Source of the DNA: CAVSSX01 sp963730735 | GTDB lineage: Bacteria; Actinomycetota; Acidimicrobiia; Acidimicrobiales; RAAP-2 | Direction of reading: 5' to 3' | NCBI GenBank assembly: GCA_963730735.1 | Contig: CAVSSX010000007.1 | Location: forward strand, 372,001 to 436,000 | DNA length: 64,000 nt | Shown: one piece after another, positions 1 to 9,165 of the stretch | Layout: each line of letters opens with the position of its first letter | Position numbering within the stretch: position 1 is the stretch's first letter | Made by a program: the position numbers and the translations under genes | Notes under the pieces: generated by a model | Told to the model about the DNA's origin: nothing | Seen by the model: the letters and a program-made list of their open reading frames with translations, nothing else | The model's database searches: none

Positions 1-671
1 AAATTGATGTCGATTTCGACCGGGACCGTACCCTGCGGGCACGTAACTGTCACAACGAGACAAGCATTCGGTGAGGGACAGCACCGTGGGACTTCCCATC
101 GCCCCGATGCCCAAGGCGCCACCGGGGCTCGCACCGGCCGGATTCGCCGAGCACGTCGCAACGCGGCAGCGGCGCGCGCGTCTTCCCGATCCCGGCGACC
201 CTGCCCATCACTGGCTATCGCTAGGCGCGCGTCCGTCGGCTGGGGGACCACCCTTCAAATTTCAGGGCGGTAACTCCTCTCACGTGGTTGTTACCGCACG
301 ATTGACCGCATCGACGCTCGCGGTTGGAAGCGGTCGTAGGTCCCCGATCACGTGCGACGGGGGAAGTGGTTGCACTCGCTTAACAAAGGGGGAGGCTCAC
401 GCTCGCGAGGGGTGGGCAATGGACGAGGATCCGCAGGAAGCTCTGAAAGCTGCGCTGCATCGTTACGCAGTGGTCAGGCGCCGACGCCGTCGAGGCAGCC
501 AAGCTCGACGTGCCAGCGGCCGAGACGTGGTGCGTTCGGGGGCGGGTGCGACTGGGCAGTCCGGCATCCCCCTGATGCTTCGTCCAACGGCCTCCACCTC
601 GAAGCATGCGGGCGATGCCGCACCGTCGGCGTCGACCGAATGGTGAGCCCTACGTCGTGGGGGGGGGGGTC
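1..671. other. No supported gene at the window start
   Basis: Short open frames exist on both strands but none shows a recognisable domain or consistent codon usage. A stretch from about 420 reads as a basic Arg-rich peptide in one frame only. I see nothing that can be called a gene here. The segment may hold the broken start of the following methyltransferase region. Confidence 0.5.
659..669 (+). repeat. Poly-G tract (11 G)
   Basis: An uninterrupted run of eleven G lies just before the likely GTG start (672) of the methyltransferase. It could act as a purine-rich ribosome binding region. It is also a typical place for length errors in sequencing or for slipped-strand variation. Confidence 0.8.
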
Positions 672-1511
672 GTGTACAAAGGGTCGAAGATCGAGCAACT
701 CCGTCACAAATACCGCCAGCAGTACGTCATTGAAGTCGGATTGGCAGACCAGCTCGCGCGGCATCCGCTTCCGAACGGGGGAATGTCTACGGGGAGGTGT
801 ACGACGAGCTGTTCCGGCAAGTTCCCGATCACCCCCAGCTCAGTATCGACCGTGCACAACGCGAGCGGACGGTCGGCGACCGTTTGAAGTTTGTTCTGAG
901 GTTCTGTTCTCGAGATTCCACGCTCTTGGAGATTGGAGCTGGAGACTGCGCTTTCTCCATCGAGCGCGTCACGACAGGTGCGCCACGTCGTGGCAGTGGA
1001 CGTCTCCACCGAGATTCTCGACTTTCGTTCGGCCCGGGCCAACCTGGACGTGCACGCGATCGACGGAACCTCCTTTCCTCTCGGCGACGGCTCCGTCGAC
1101 GTCGCCTTCTCCGATCAGCTGATCGAGCACCTGCACCCCGATGACGTCGCCACGCAGCTGAAGGAGGTACGGCGGGTGCTCGCACCGAATGGGCGGTATG
1201 TCTGCAGTACGCCGAACCGCACGAGTGGGCCCCATGATGTCTCGGGGCTCTTCGAGGAGGTCGCACGCGGTTTCCATCTCCGCGAGTACGACTCCCGTGA
1301 GATCGAGGACGTCTTTCAGCTGGCCGGTTTTGATTCTTTCGAATTCTTCGTAGGAGGTCGCGGCCACTACTTCCGGGTCCCGGCGAAACTGGTGGCCGCT
1401 GCCGAGCACCTCTACCGCTACCTACCCCGGAAGGTCCGCCTTCAGCTGCGGACGTCGTCCATCGTCAATGGACTGCTCGGGCTCAATGTCGTGGCCAGCG
1501 CACGCTCCTGA
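672..1511 (+). CDS. Class I SAM-dependent methyltransferase, frameshifted
   Basis: Three consecutive frames together give one methyltransferase of about 280 residues. The first piece (from GTG 672) is an alpha-helical N-terminus, the second carries the SAM-binding motif I (LLEIGAGDCAFS, near 925-960), and the third has VVAVDVS, DGTSFPLGDGSVDVAFSDQLIEHLHP and a C-terminal substrate region. The frame breaks lie near 776-782 and 968-976, the first in a G run. The family transfers methyl groups from S-adenosylmethionine; the substrate cannot be told. The protein is either a pseudogene or an intact gene with base-call errors; the clean motifs favour the latter. No operon partner is visible. Confidence 0.65.
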
Positions 1512-1681
1512 GAAAGCGGCCCGCGACCAGCGCTGAACGCGGCGGGATCGACAACTCCGGTCACAGGATCCGTTGGCGGTCCTGGAGCCAACTCCGGAGG
1601 ACTACCCGCTGCCCCACGGTGCGAACGCTACGGCCCTCGAGTCGTCGAGGACCGCTCCGGCCACGCGGGCCGGCCAGCAAA

Positions 1682-3253
1682 TTAGCCATTGGGCTTTACC
1701 TGCAAGGCGGTGATGTGCCCGTCGTAGCTCAGGTAGTACTGGAGCCCCGCGTAGCCGGGCGTCACCAGGATCCCTGGTGTCATCTTCGGGAAGTCGCTGG
1801 AGGTGGCGAGGACGGCACCGGTGGCAGCGTTGCGCCAGACAACCTGTTCTGCCTGGTAGTTCTTCAACTGCTTGAAGTACTTGACCGGGATGTTGGTTCC
1901 GACGAGCACCCTCTTGTCTGCCGGGCCCACCAGCGTGGTGAACGAGAGCGTGCGTTGGTCGTTCGTCCATGCCACCGAGAGCTTTCCGTTGGTGAGGTTG
2001 AGCGCGCCGATCTTTCCGGCGCCGGCGTCCATGACGTAGATCCGGTTGTTCACCGGGTCCGCCGACACCATGGACGGGATAAAGCTCTGCTTGGCACCGC
2101 TGTTGGCGAACGGTTGGATGTCGGAAACCTGCGACGAGCTCTCTTGGGAGACGGCGAAGGTACTCATGGGCGTAGAAGTGGGACCTCCTCCATTGGTCAT
2201 GCCGACGACGTAGTTGTTGACGACGGCCACCGCCGACGCCGGAGTCTGACCGGGCTTCAAATAGGAGACCGGCCCCCAGTTCGGGTCGGGGAGGAACTTC
2301 CCGTTCGCATAGATGTATCGGTACAGCTTGGTCGCCCCGGGGAGGTACACGTCGTTCTGCCCGTTGTACACGGTGGTCGTTAGGCGGCCACCGATCATCT
2401 CGGGGAGCGTGATCTGGGCTTCGACCTGGAGTGTCGTCGGGTTGATGGCCACCATGACCGACGGGGGAACCTTGCTCGGGTCGGGGCAGCTGAGGAAGGC
2501 CGAGAAGCCCTGCTCCGTGCATCCCGGCTGGCGATTGACCGTTTTGGCGATGATGGTGCCGTCGGGAAGGGCGTCATAACCGTTATAGGCCGTGTTGCCG
2601 GGCTCGGAGCCGCCGGTCGGAAGGGTCGTCTCGGCCAGGACGGCCCCCGTCGCGGGGTCGAGTTTGGCGATGTGGTAGCCGTAGATGACGACCAGGGTGC
2701 CGTCGCTGAGCGCATTGACCACCCCGGGGTAGTTCCACTCACCGGTGACGTTCGTGTTGATCAAGACCCGACGCCACACCTCGTTGAACGTGCCGGGCTG
2801 GATGCGGGCCACGAACGAACCCGATGCCGACGGGCTGTCGCCGTAGCCACCGCCGTAGAGGAAGAGTTCGTTGGGCCCGAGGTCCACCAGGTTGTACGGC
2901 GTCGGGTAGGTCGCAGTCGAGCGGTAGGCGAAGACGGTGTTGGCACTCGACGTCGTGCTGCCGAGGAAGTTGGCGCAGCCGTAGAGGTGGGTCCGGTTCG
3001 AATCGTGGACCTCGAAGGCAGCAATTGTGTTGAACCACGGCGGGTTTGGTTGCGAGGCCAGACACGACTGCTCCGAGGCGACCAGCGAGGGGTTGCCGAC
3101 GAGCGGCCCGTGAGCCCGAGACACGTCGGCGGGGACCGTCGTGGTGGTTGTCGAGGAATGACGGGCGACGGTTGCCGGGCCGCACGCAGCCAAGGCCCCG
3201 GCGAGAACAATTGAGAAGGCCCCCAACAGGGCACGGCGGGTCGAACGACGCAT
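1682..3253 (-). CDS. Secreted lipoprotein with PQQ/YVTN-like beta-propeller
   Basis: About 523 residues. The chosen ATG (3253) puts a signal peptide at the very start (MRRSTRRALLGAFSIVLAG) with lipobox ALAAC, so it should be lipid-anchored outside the membrane; a longer open frame begins at 3331 but would bury the signal. A short Ser/Thr-rich linker follows, then repeated blade-like segments (for example LDPATGAVLAETTLP, IYVMDAGAGKIGALNL, WRNAATGAVLATSS) typical of PQQ or YVTN propellers. No catalytic residues are evident, so a binding or scaffolding role is likely. It is divergent from the tetR gene and may be its target. The specific ligand is unknown. Confidence 0.75.
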   Translation of the reverse strand: MRRSTRRALLGAFSIVLAGALAACGPATVARHSSTTTTTVPADVSRAHGPLVGNPSLVASEQSCLASQPNPPWFNTIAAFEVHDSNRTHLYGCANFLGSTTSSANTVFAYRSTATYPTPYNLVDLGPNELFLYGGGYGDSPSASGSFVARIQPGTFNEVWRRVLINTNVTGEWNYPGVVNALSDGTLVVIYGYHIAKLDPATGAVLAETTLPTGGSEPGNTAYNGYDALPDGTIIAKTVNRQPGCTEQGFSAFLSCPDPSKVPPSVMVAINPTTLQVEAQITLPEMIGGRLTTTVYNGQNDVYLPGATKLYRYIYANGKFLPDPNWGPVSYLKPGQTPASAVAVVNNYVVGMTNGGGPTSTPMSTFAVSQESSSQVSDIQPFANSGAKQSFIPSMVSADPVNNRIYVMDAGAGKIGALNLTNGKLSVAWTNDQRTLSFTTLVGPADKRVLVGTNIPVKYFKQLKNYQAEQVVWRNAATGAVLATSSDFPKMTPGILVTPGYAGLQYYLSYDGHITALQVKPNG

Positions 3254-3357
3254 CTCAGATGGCACCTCGGAAGTCGAGTCGGCACGGGTCACCGGACGAA
3301 TGGAGTCAGTCGGTGACTCTAAATGTGTCATTCAATGCTGTCAAAGGTACCGATTCG

Positions 3358-3363
3358 TATACT
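3358..3363 (+). promoter_or_regulatory. -10 element of tetR (TATACT)
   Basis: TATACT ends seven bases before the GTG at 3371 and no Shine-Dalgarno is present, which suggests a leaderless transcript and supports the GTG over the ATG at 3323. Confidence 0.5.
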
Positions 3364-3370
3364 GTCGGCG

Positions 3371-3998
3371 GTGGAAGACGGCTCCATTCGTGAACGCCAG
3401 CGCCTGGACACCAGGCGGCGCTTGCTTGAGTCGGCCCAGAGGCTCATAGCTGCCAACGGCTACAGCCGAACCACCGTGGCCGAGATCGCATCGGCCGCCG
3501 GAGTGACCGAGCGGACCTTCTTTCGTCACTTCGACAACAAGGCCGATCTGTTCCTCAGCCACTGGAGGGACATCGCCGGATCCATGGACGAGGTCATGCG
3601 TCAGCAGTCTGGGGTCACCCCGGTCTTCGACGTGGTGCTCGCTGGCCTGAGCCAATTTGCAGGAGACGCACAAAATTGTCATCGATCGAGCGCCCCCAGC
3701 ATCGATGGTTTCGTTTGCCGACATCGCCCCCGTGCTCGGCATGCTCCAAACGGTTCTCGCCCTCGAGGAGGTGCTGGCGTCAACCGTGGCCTGGCGTCTC
3801 GGGCTCGACGCGGAACAGCTGGAGGTCCGGACGCTCGCCAATGCCTCCATCGGCGTACTGAGGGCATGCATCCGCTCCTACGCGACTGGACAGCGGACCC
3901 GATCACTCCCCGAAGCGGTCGCCACCACGATGGAGCTGCTGCGCCCTCTCTATCTCGCGGTGGCTGATGGGCAGAGACCCCCGCGTGAGATCACGTAG
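3371..3998 (+). CDS. TetR/AcrR family transcriptional regulator, frameshifted
   Basis: The N-terminal part is a textbook TetR helix-turn-helix: RRRLLESAQRLIAANGYS, TTVAEIASAAGVTERTFFRHF, DNKADLF. The frame breaks near 3655-3665; the next frame continues with the helical ligand-binding part (FADIAPVLGMLQTVLALEEV and on to ACIRSYATGQ) and stops at 3998, giving about 208 residues, normal for the family. It would repress by dimeric binding and release on ligand binding. Divergent position to the lipoprotein gene (1682-3253) makes that gene a candidate target. A sequence error is the likely reason for the break because both halves are conserved in style. Confidence 0.75.
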
Positions 3999-4015
3999 GG
4001 CATTCGCAGAATGCC
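3999..4015 (+). terminator. Hairpin directly after tetR
   Basis: A 7-bp stem (GGCATTC / GAATGCC) with a GCA loop begins on the base after the tetR stop. There is no U tract, so termination is plausible but unproven. Confidence 0.45.
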
Positions 4016-4364
4016 GGAGCGGGCGAGAACGTCGAGTCGCCGTGTCCGCCGAGGGCCGGTCCCGGTGGTGGCCCGCCCCGCCCCGTACGTCGGGCGATTC
4101 TCGCCAGCTACCCGAATGGCATCTCCGTTACTCGGTCGTGACGGACTTCGAAGGAGAGAAGGAACTGCTACCTCAAAGGCCGGGCTCACGAGGACCTCGC
4201 CGACGGAGCAGGGGGGTTGCAGCCCAACGCGCCGCCGCCGCGCTACTCCTCTTTGCTGTCGACCTGGGAGAGATCGAGTCGTCCCTTGGTACGGAACTCG
4301 AACCATTCGGCCCCCTGCGGGACCAATTCTGTCGACACGATGAGCCGGCTTCTGCCGACCCCGT
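4016..4364. other. Intergenic stretch without a recognisable gene
   Basis: Open frames on both strands here are GC-rich shadows with no domain or start signal. Apart from the hairpin at its left end and the tRNA at its right end I see no feature. Confidence 0.5.
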
Positions 4365-4451
4365 TGGTGGGCGAGGGGGGACTTGAACCCCCACATCCTT
4401 TCGGACACAGGAACCTGAATCCTGCGCGTCTGCCTATTCCGCCACTCGCCC
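4365..4451 (-). tRNA. tRNA-Leu (CAG)
   Basis: Class II tRNA of 87 bases including an encoded CCA. The acceptor stem is GGGCGAG/CTCGCCC, the anticodon stem CAGGA/TCCTG surrounds the loop TTCAGGT with anticodon CAG, a long variable arm follows, and the T arm is GGGGG-TTCAAGT-CCCCC. It reads CUG leucine codons, very common in this genome. Confidence 0.95.
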
Positions 4452-4546
4452 GGGTGAACCTGCCAAGGTTAGTCGACCGGCGCCGCCGGGAAATCCGGAG
4501 GGCCGAACGCTCGTCACCTGGTCACTTAGTGCGAACGACCTACCGG

Positions 4547-4552
4547 TAGTGT
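4547..4552 (+). promoter_or_regulatory. -10 element of fhaA (TAGTGT)
   Basis: TAGTGT lies nine bases before the fhaA ATG at 4562, which has no Shine-Dalgarno in front. Confidence 0.5.
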
Positions 4553-4561
4553 TGGACCACC

Positions 4562-5218
4562 ATGGGACTCCAGCAGTTCGAGGAGCGCCTCGAGCGTCTG
4601 GTGGAGGGAACGTTGGCAAAACCCTTCAGAAGCAATCTCCAGCCGGTCGAGATCGGCCGGAGGTTGACGCGCGAGATGGATCTACACCGCCGGGTGGCGG
4701 TGCGTGGCCTCATCGCGCCCAACGTCTTCACCGTGACCCTGGCGACCGCCGACGTCGACCGGTTCGCCAACTTCATCGACGCCCTCTCGCGAGAGTTGGC
4801 CGACGCCGCCCGGGAGCACGCCCGGATCGAGGGCTACACCTTCGTCGGCCCGGTCGAGGTGCAGATCTACGAGGGCACGAAGTTGCGGGCGGGCCGCTTC
4901 AGCATCACCACCGAGGTCCGGGAAGGCGCCGACGGGCTGGCGCTGGCCGAACTGGTCCTCTCCGACGGCAAGCGGGTGACGATCGGGGCCGACCCCGTCG
5001 TCATCGGTCGGCTGCCCGAGTGCGCCGTCGTCCTCTCCGACCCCAACGTCAGCCGCCGTCACGCCCAGATCCAGCGGGTGGGTGACCACATCGTCGTGTC
5101 GGACATGGGATCGACCAACGGCACCCGGGTGAACGGCGTGCCGGTACGGGAGCAACAGCTGGCCAGCGGGGACGAGATCACGGTCGGATCGACCACGATG
5201 ATGTTCGACATGTCGTGA
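4562..5218 (+). CDS. fhaA: FhaA, DUF3662 plus FHA domain protein
   Basis: 218 residues. The N-terminal half is the DUF3662 domain of FhaA (QQFEERLERLVEGT, GRRLTREMD, NVFTVTLA), and the C-terminal FHA domain shows the phosphothreonine-binding core: VIGRLPECAVVLSDPNVSRRHAQI and SDMGSTNGTRVNG. In mycobacteria FhaA reads PknB phosphorylation and links it to peptidoglycan precursor control (MviN). The mycobacterial protein has a long central linker; here it is almost absent, so this is a compact form. First gene of the fhaA-fhaB-pstP-pbpA run. Confidence 0.9.
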   Translation: MGLQQFEERLERLVEGTLAKPFRSNLQPVEIGRRLTREMDLHRRVAVRGLIAPNVFTVTLATADVDRFANFIDALSRELADAAREHARIEGYTFVGPVEVQIYEGTKLRAGRFSITTEVREGADGLALAELVLSDGKRVTIGADPVVIGRLPECAVVLSDPNVSRRHAQIQRVGDHIVVSDMGSTNGTRVNGVPVREQQLASGDEITVGSTTMMFDMS

Positions 5219-5231
5219 CCTCCGGGCCACC

Positions 5232-5723
5232 ATGCACGCTCTGATCCTCGCCACCAACTACACCCCGGTCCTCCGGCTGCTGCAGTGGTTGGTCATCGCC
5301 CTGATCTTCCTGTTCTTCCTCCGCGTGGTCCGGGCGGTGTGGGTCGAGATCCGTCCCGCCGGCCCTCGCCCGACCCGGGCCGAGCGGCGCCGGGCGGCCC
5401 AGCCGAAGCCGGCTCCGGCCCGACGGAAGAAGTCGCTCCACCTCGAGGTGGTGGAGCCGGCCGAGCATCAGGGCGAGGTCTTCGACCTCGACGACGAGCT
5501 GACCATCGGGCGCTCGCCCGGGTGCGGCGTGCCCACCAGCTACGACGCCTATACCTCGACGCTGCACGCCCGACTCTTCCGGCGCGGTGACCAGCTCTGG
5601 GTGGAGGACCTCGGCTCGACCAATGGGACCTTCGTGAACTCCGAGCAGATCAGCCAGGCCATGCGGCTGGGCCGGGGGGACCTCCTCCAGGTCGGCGGCA
5701 CGGTCTTCGAGGTCACGAGATGA
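5232..5723 (+). CDS. fhaB: FhaB, membrane-anchored FHA domain protein
   Basis: 163 residues. A single N-terminal membrane helix (about 14-35, LLQWLVIALIFLFFLRVV) is followed by a basic linker and a C-terminal FHA domain (LTIGRSPGCGVPT, TSTLHARLF, VEDLGSTNGTFVN). FhaB (FipA) is a target of the PknB pathway and acts at the divisome in mycobacteria. It starts 13 bases after fhaA and overlaps pstP by 4 bases (ATGA), so the three are translationally coupled. Confidence 0.9.
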   Translation: MHALILATNYTPVLRLLQWLVIALIFLFFLRVVRAVWVEIRPAGPRPTRAERRRAAQPKPAPARRKKSLHLEVVEPAEHQGEVFDLDDELTIGRSPGCGVPTSYDAYTSTLHARLFRRGDQLWVEDLGSTNGTFVNSEQISQAMRLGRGDLLQVGGTVFEVTR

Positions 5724-7296
5724 CGGTGCTGCGCTCGGGCTCGGCCTCCGACGTCGGCCAGGTCCGCACCGTGAACCAGGACCTCTCGCTCGAATCGACG
5801 AACCTCTACGCCGTGGCCGACGGCATGGGCGGCCACGTGGGCGGCGAGGTGGCGGCCCGGGTGGCCATCGACGCGCTCCGCGCCTCGTTCCAGCGGCAGT
5901 CGACCCTGGAAGGGCTGCAGCAGGCGGTCGGTGACGCCAACCAGTCGGTCTGGCAGCAGAGCCAGGTCCAGAGCGATCTCCGGGGCATGGGGACCACGCT
6001 GACGGCGGTGGCCCTGGTCGCCGGGGAGGACGGTGGCGACGTCCTGGCGGTGGCCAACGTCGGCGACTCGCGTGCCTACCTCTACTCGGGCGGCACACTC
6101 ACCCAGGTGACGGTGGACCACAGCCTGGCCGAGGAGAAGGTCCGCCAGGGCGAGCTGACCGAAGAGGAAGCAGCGGTCCATCCGCACCGTCACATCCTGA
6201 CCCGGGCCCTCGGGATCGCCACCGGGGTCGACGTGGATCTGTGGGAGGTCCAGGTCCGCACGGGCGACCGGCTGCTGCTCTGTAGCGACGGGCTCACCAA
6301 TGAGGTCGGCGACGAGGCCATCGCTGACGTGTTGGCGTCGACCACCGACGCCCATGCGGCGGCGGCGGCGCTGGTCGACCTGGCCAACGCGAACGGCGGC
6401 AACGACAACGTCACCGCCCTGGTGATCGACGTGCTGGTCGGCGAAGAGGGGGGCTCGGCGGCGGTGATCGCACCGGTGGCCGGCGCCGCGGCCGCCGGCG
6501 CCGTGGCCGGGACGGCCGTCGGGGCCGGGCTGGCCGACCACTCCGAGGCGGCGACCGCCGCGCCCTTATCCCGGCCGCCGGGCACCGAGCGTTTCACCGG
6601 TACGCCTTCGGGTCGGGTGGTCGCCGTTCCGCCCAACACCGAGACGGGACCGTTGGCCCCGGGGACCCAGGTGGGCTTCGGCGACACCGGTCCGGCCACC
6701 GTGGCCACCGCCGCCTCGGCCACGACGAGTGTCCCGGCCGCAACCGGCCGCCGAGCCGATGGTGGCGCCCGCCCCGGCGCCGGCACCGGTCCGGGACAAC
6801 CGTCGGCGCCCGGGCGAGTCCCGACGGGACCACCGCCGGCGTCTCGGCAACCCGAGGGTCCTGACCTTCCGGGTGGTGCTGTTCTTCATCCTGTTCGTGG
6901 CCATCCTGGTCGGCGGCTACTTCGTGGTCCGCTGGTACGCCAACGACAACTGGTACGTCGCCCTCGACGGGAAGCAGCTGGTCATCTACCAGGGCCGTCC
7001 CGGTGGGTTCTGGTGGTTCCACCCCAAGGTGGTGGACCGGACCGGGGTCACCACGTCGCAGGTGCTGAAGAGCCGGGTGCCCGAGCTGCGGGCCGAGGTG
7101 CAGGAGGGATCACTGGCCGACGCCAAGCGCTTCGTCCGCAACCTGCGGGCCGAGTACCTCTCCGAGCAGCCGGTGGTGATACCGACCACGACGACAACCA
7201 CCACCACGCGTGCCCGGCGGCTCGACCACCACCACCGTGCCCGGCGGCTCGACGTCGACCATCGTGCCGACCACCACCACCACGCCGGTCGGATGA
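5720..7296 (+). CDS. pstP: PstP, PP2C-type Ser/Thr protein phosphatase, frameshifted
   Basis: The catalytic domain (about residues 1-240) has the PP2C metal-binding signatures ADGMGGHVGG, NVGDSRAYL, CSDGLTNEV and GGNDNVTALV. The rest needs two frame changes: near 6735 into a frame carrying a Pro-rich linker, one membrane helix (VVLFFILFVAILVGGYFVV) and an extracellular domain, and near 7207 into a frame ending with a VPGGST/poly-Thr tail and stop at 7296. That restores the normal PstP layout: cytosolic phosphatase, membrane helix, outside domain. PstP reverses PknB phosphorylation. Without the corrections the first frame runs into pbpA, giving a false 1112-residue fusion. Confidence 0.85.
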
Positions 7297-7339
7297 TCGG
7301 TCGTCCCACCCACGGCGCCTGCGGGCGCGGCGGCCGCTG

Positions 7340-9058
7340 ATGGGTCGTCGTGTCCGCTGGGTCGGTGTCGTCCTGATCCTGTGCTTCGGGCTGGTCATCG
7401 CCCAGCTGGTGAACATCCAGTTCCACCGGGCCGGGGCGCTCAACGCCATGGCCACCAATCCCCGCAATATCGCCACGCACCTCGACAACCAGCGGGGCCA
7501 GATCCTGGCGGCCGACGGCACGGTGCTGGCCAAGTCGGTGCCGACCAATGCCGGCACCGGGCAGTACAAGTACCAGCGGGTGTACCCGACGGCGACGGCG
7601 AACCTGTTCGCCTCGGTGGTCGGCTACGACTCCTTCACCTACGGCACGTCCGGTGTCGAGTACCAGTACGACCAGTACCTGACGGCGCACACCCAGACGG
7701 CCCAGTCCCTCTCCCAGGCCCTCGGTCTCGATCCTCTGCCGAAGACCACCGACACGGTGTCGCTCACGCTCCAGCCCAAACTCCAAGCGGTGGCGGCCCA
7801 GGCGCTGGCGTCGGTCCCGACGGCCAACAAGGACGGGGCGGTGGTGGCCATCCAGCCGTCGACCGGGGCCATCGAGGCCATGTACTCGAACCCGACCTTC
7901 GACCCCAACCAGTTCGCCTCGCTGTCAGCGAGCACCCAGCAGGCGGCCTGGACGGCCTACAACACCAAGGACAGCGAGAACTTCGAAGCAGCCCTGCCGC
8001 TGGCCACGGCCGAGCGCTTCCAGCCGGGCTCGACCTCCAAGGTCGTCACCTCGCTGGCCGCCTACAACCTCGAGCCCAAGCTTTCCAACTACTCGGCGCC
8101 GGTCCAGCTGTGCCTCAACCTGCCGGGATCGGACAAGCCCCTCTGCAATGACGACGGCCCCTGCGGCGGCACCATGATCGAGATGCTGCCGCCGTCCTGT
8201 GACCCGGGCTACGCCAGCCTGGCCTACGCGCTGACCCCGGGGCTGCTGTCGCAGCAGGGGGCGCTGTTCGGGTACAACACCGTCCCGCCCATCGACCTGC
8301 CCAACGTCATCGCCTCGACGTTCCCGACGGCGCAACAGCTGACCACGTCCGGGCAGTACGGCGAACCGGGCGTCGGCTACGCGGCCATCGGCCAGCAGTC
8401 GGTCTTCGCCACGCCGCTGCAGAACGCCCTGGTGGCGGCGGCCGTGGCCAACGGTGGCCTCGAGATGGTGCCCCACGTGATGTCCCAGATCCGTGACAGC
8501 CAGGGCAACCTGGTCCGGTCCTACCAGCCGACCGTCTGGCACCGGGCGGTGTCCCAGACCGCCGCCCAGCAGGTGACCACGCTGATGCAGGCGGTGACCC
8601 AGCCGGGCGGGACGGCGGCCGGTATCTTCCCGGCCTCGTGGAACGTGGCGGCCAAGACCGGGACGGCCCAGATCGGCAACAACCAGAACGAGGACTGGAT
8701 GATCGCCTTCGCCCCGGCCGTCAACCCGGTCATCGCCGTGGCCGTCGTCCTGCCGTACCAGGCCAAGGAGTCCGACGGCGCCGGCATCGCCGGCCCGGTC
8801 ATGCGGGACGTCCTGGCCGAGGCCCTGAGCCTCAGCGCCTCGACCGCCGGCACGACGACGAGCACGTCCACCACCACGACCACCACGTTCCACACCACGA
8901 CCGGCGCCCGAGCGGCGACCACCACGACGGCCCCAGCGGCGACCACCACGACGGCCCCGGCCACGACCACCACGACGGCCCCAGCGGCGACCACCACGAC
9001 GGCCCCGGCCACGACCACCACGGCGGCGCCGCCGGCGACCACGACCCCGACCGGCTAG
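7340..9058 (+). CDS. pbpA: PbpA, class B penicillin-binding protein (transpeptidase)
   Basis: 572 residues starting at MGRRVRWVGV. An N-terminal membrane anchor (about 5-25) is followed by the class B dimerisation region (RGQILAADGTVLA) and the transpeptidase domain with the active-site STSK (ERFQPGSTSKVVTS) and KTGTAQ. The second motif, usually SxN, reads SCD (PPSCDPGYASLAYAL). The last 60 residues are Thr/Ala-rich, encoded by ACC/ACG repeats. PbpA cross-links septal peptidoglycan and normally partners a RodA/FtsW glycosyltransferase, but no such gene lies between pstP and pbpA here. Only 43 bases separate it from the pstP stop. Confidence 0.9.
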   Translation: MGRRVRWVGVVLILCFGLVIAQLVNIQFHRAGALNAMATNPRNIATHLDNQRGQILAADGTVLAKSVPTNAGTGQYKYQRVYPTATANLFASVVGYDSFTYGTSGVEYQYDQYLTAHTQTAQSLSQALGLDPLPKTTDTVSLTLQPKLQAVAAQALASVPTANKDGAVVAIQPSTGAIEAMYSNPTFDPNQFASLSASTQQAAWTAYNTKDSENFEAALPLATAERFQPGSTSKVVTSLAAYNLEPKLSNYSAPVQLCLNLPGSDKPLCNDDGPCGGTMIEMLPPSCDPGYASLAYALTPGLLSQQGALFGYNTVPPIDLPNVIASTFPTAQQLTTSGQYGEPGVGYAAIGQQSVFATPLQNALVAAAVANGGLEMVPHVMSQIRDSQGNLVRSYQPTVWHRAVSQTAAQQVTTLMQAVTQPGGTAAGIFPASWNVAAKTGTAQIGNNQNEDWMIAFAPAVNPVIAVAVVLPYQAKESDGAGIAGPVMRDVLAEALSLSASTAGTTTSTSTTTTTTFHTTTGARAATTTTAPAATTTTAPATTTTTAPAATTTTAPATTTTAAPPATTTPTG

Positions 9059-9150
9059 TGAGGACCATCACCATGCAACGACGGATTCCGCACCCTTCGA
9101 GTCGCCGGTCGGCGCCCCGCAGGTCACCTGGCGCCCGCAGGGTCACGGCG

Positions 9151-9156
9151 TAGGCT
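9151..9156 (+). promoter_or_regulatory. -10 element of pknB (TAGGCT)
   Basis: TAGGCT sits nine bases before the pknB ATG at 9166. It implies that pknB has its own start point besides read-through from pbpA. Confidence 0.5.
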
Positions 9157-9165
9157 CTGGCCCGG

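Noticed and set aside
8860..9056. Repeat array with period near 30 bases
   Set aside because: It codes the Thr/Ala-rich tail of PbpA; units are codon repeats, not a CRISPR.
5720..9058. A single 1112-residue phosphatase-PBP fusion
   Set aside because: The middle is an out-of-frame reading of the PstP C-terminal half; two frame corrections give PstP ending at 7296, and pbpA has its own start at 7340.
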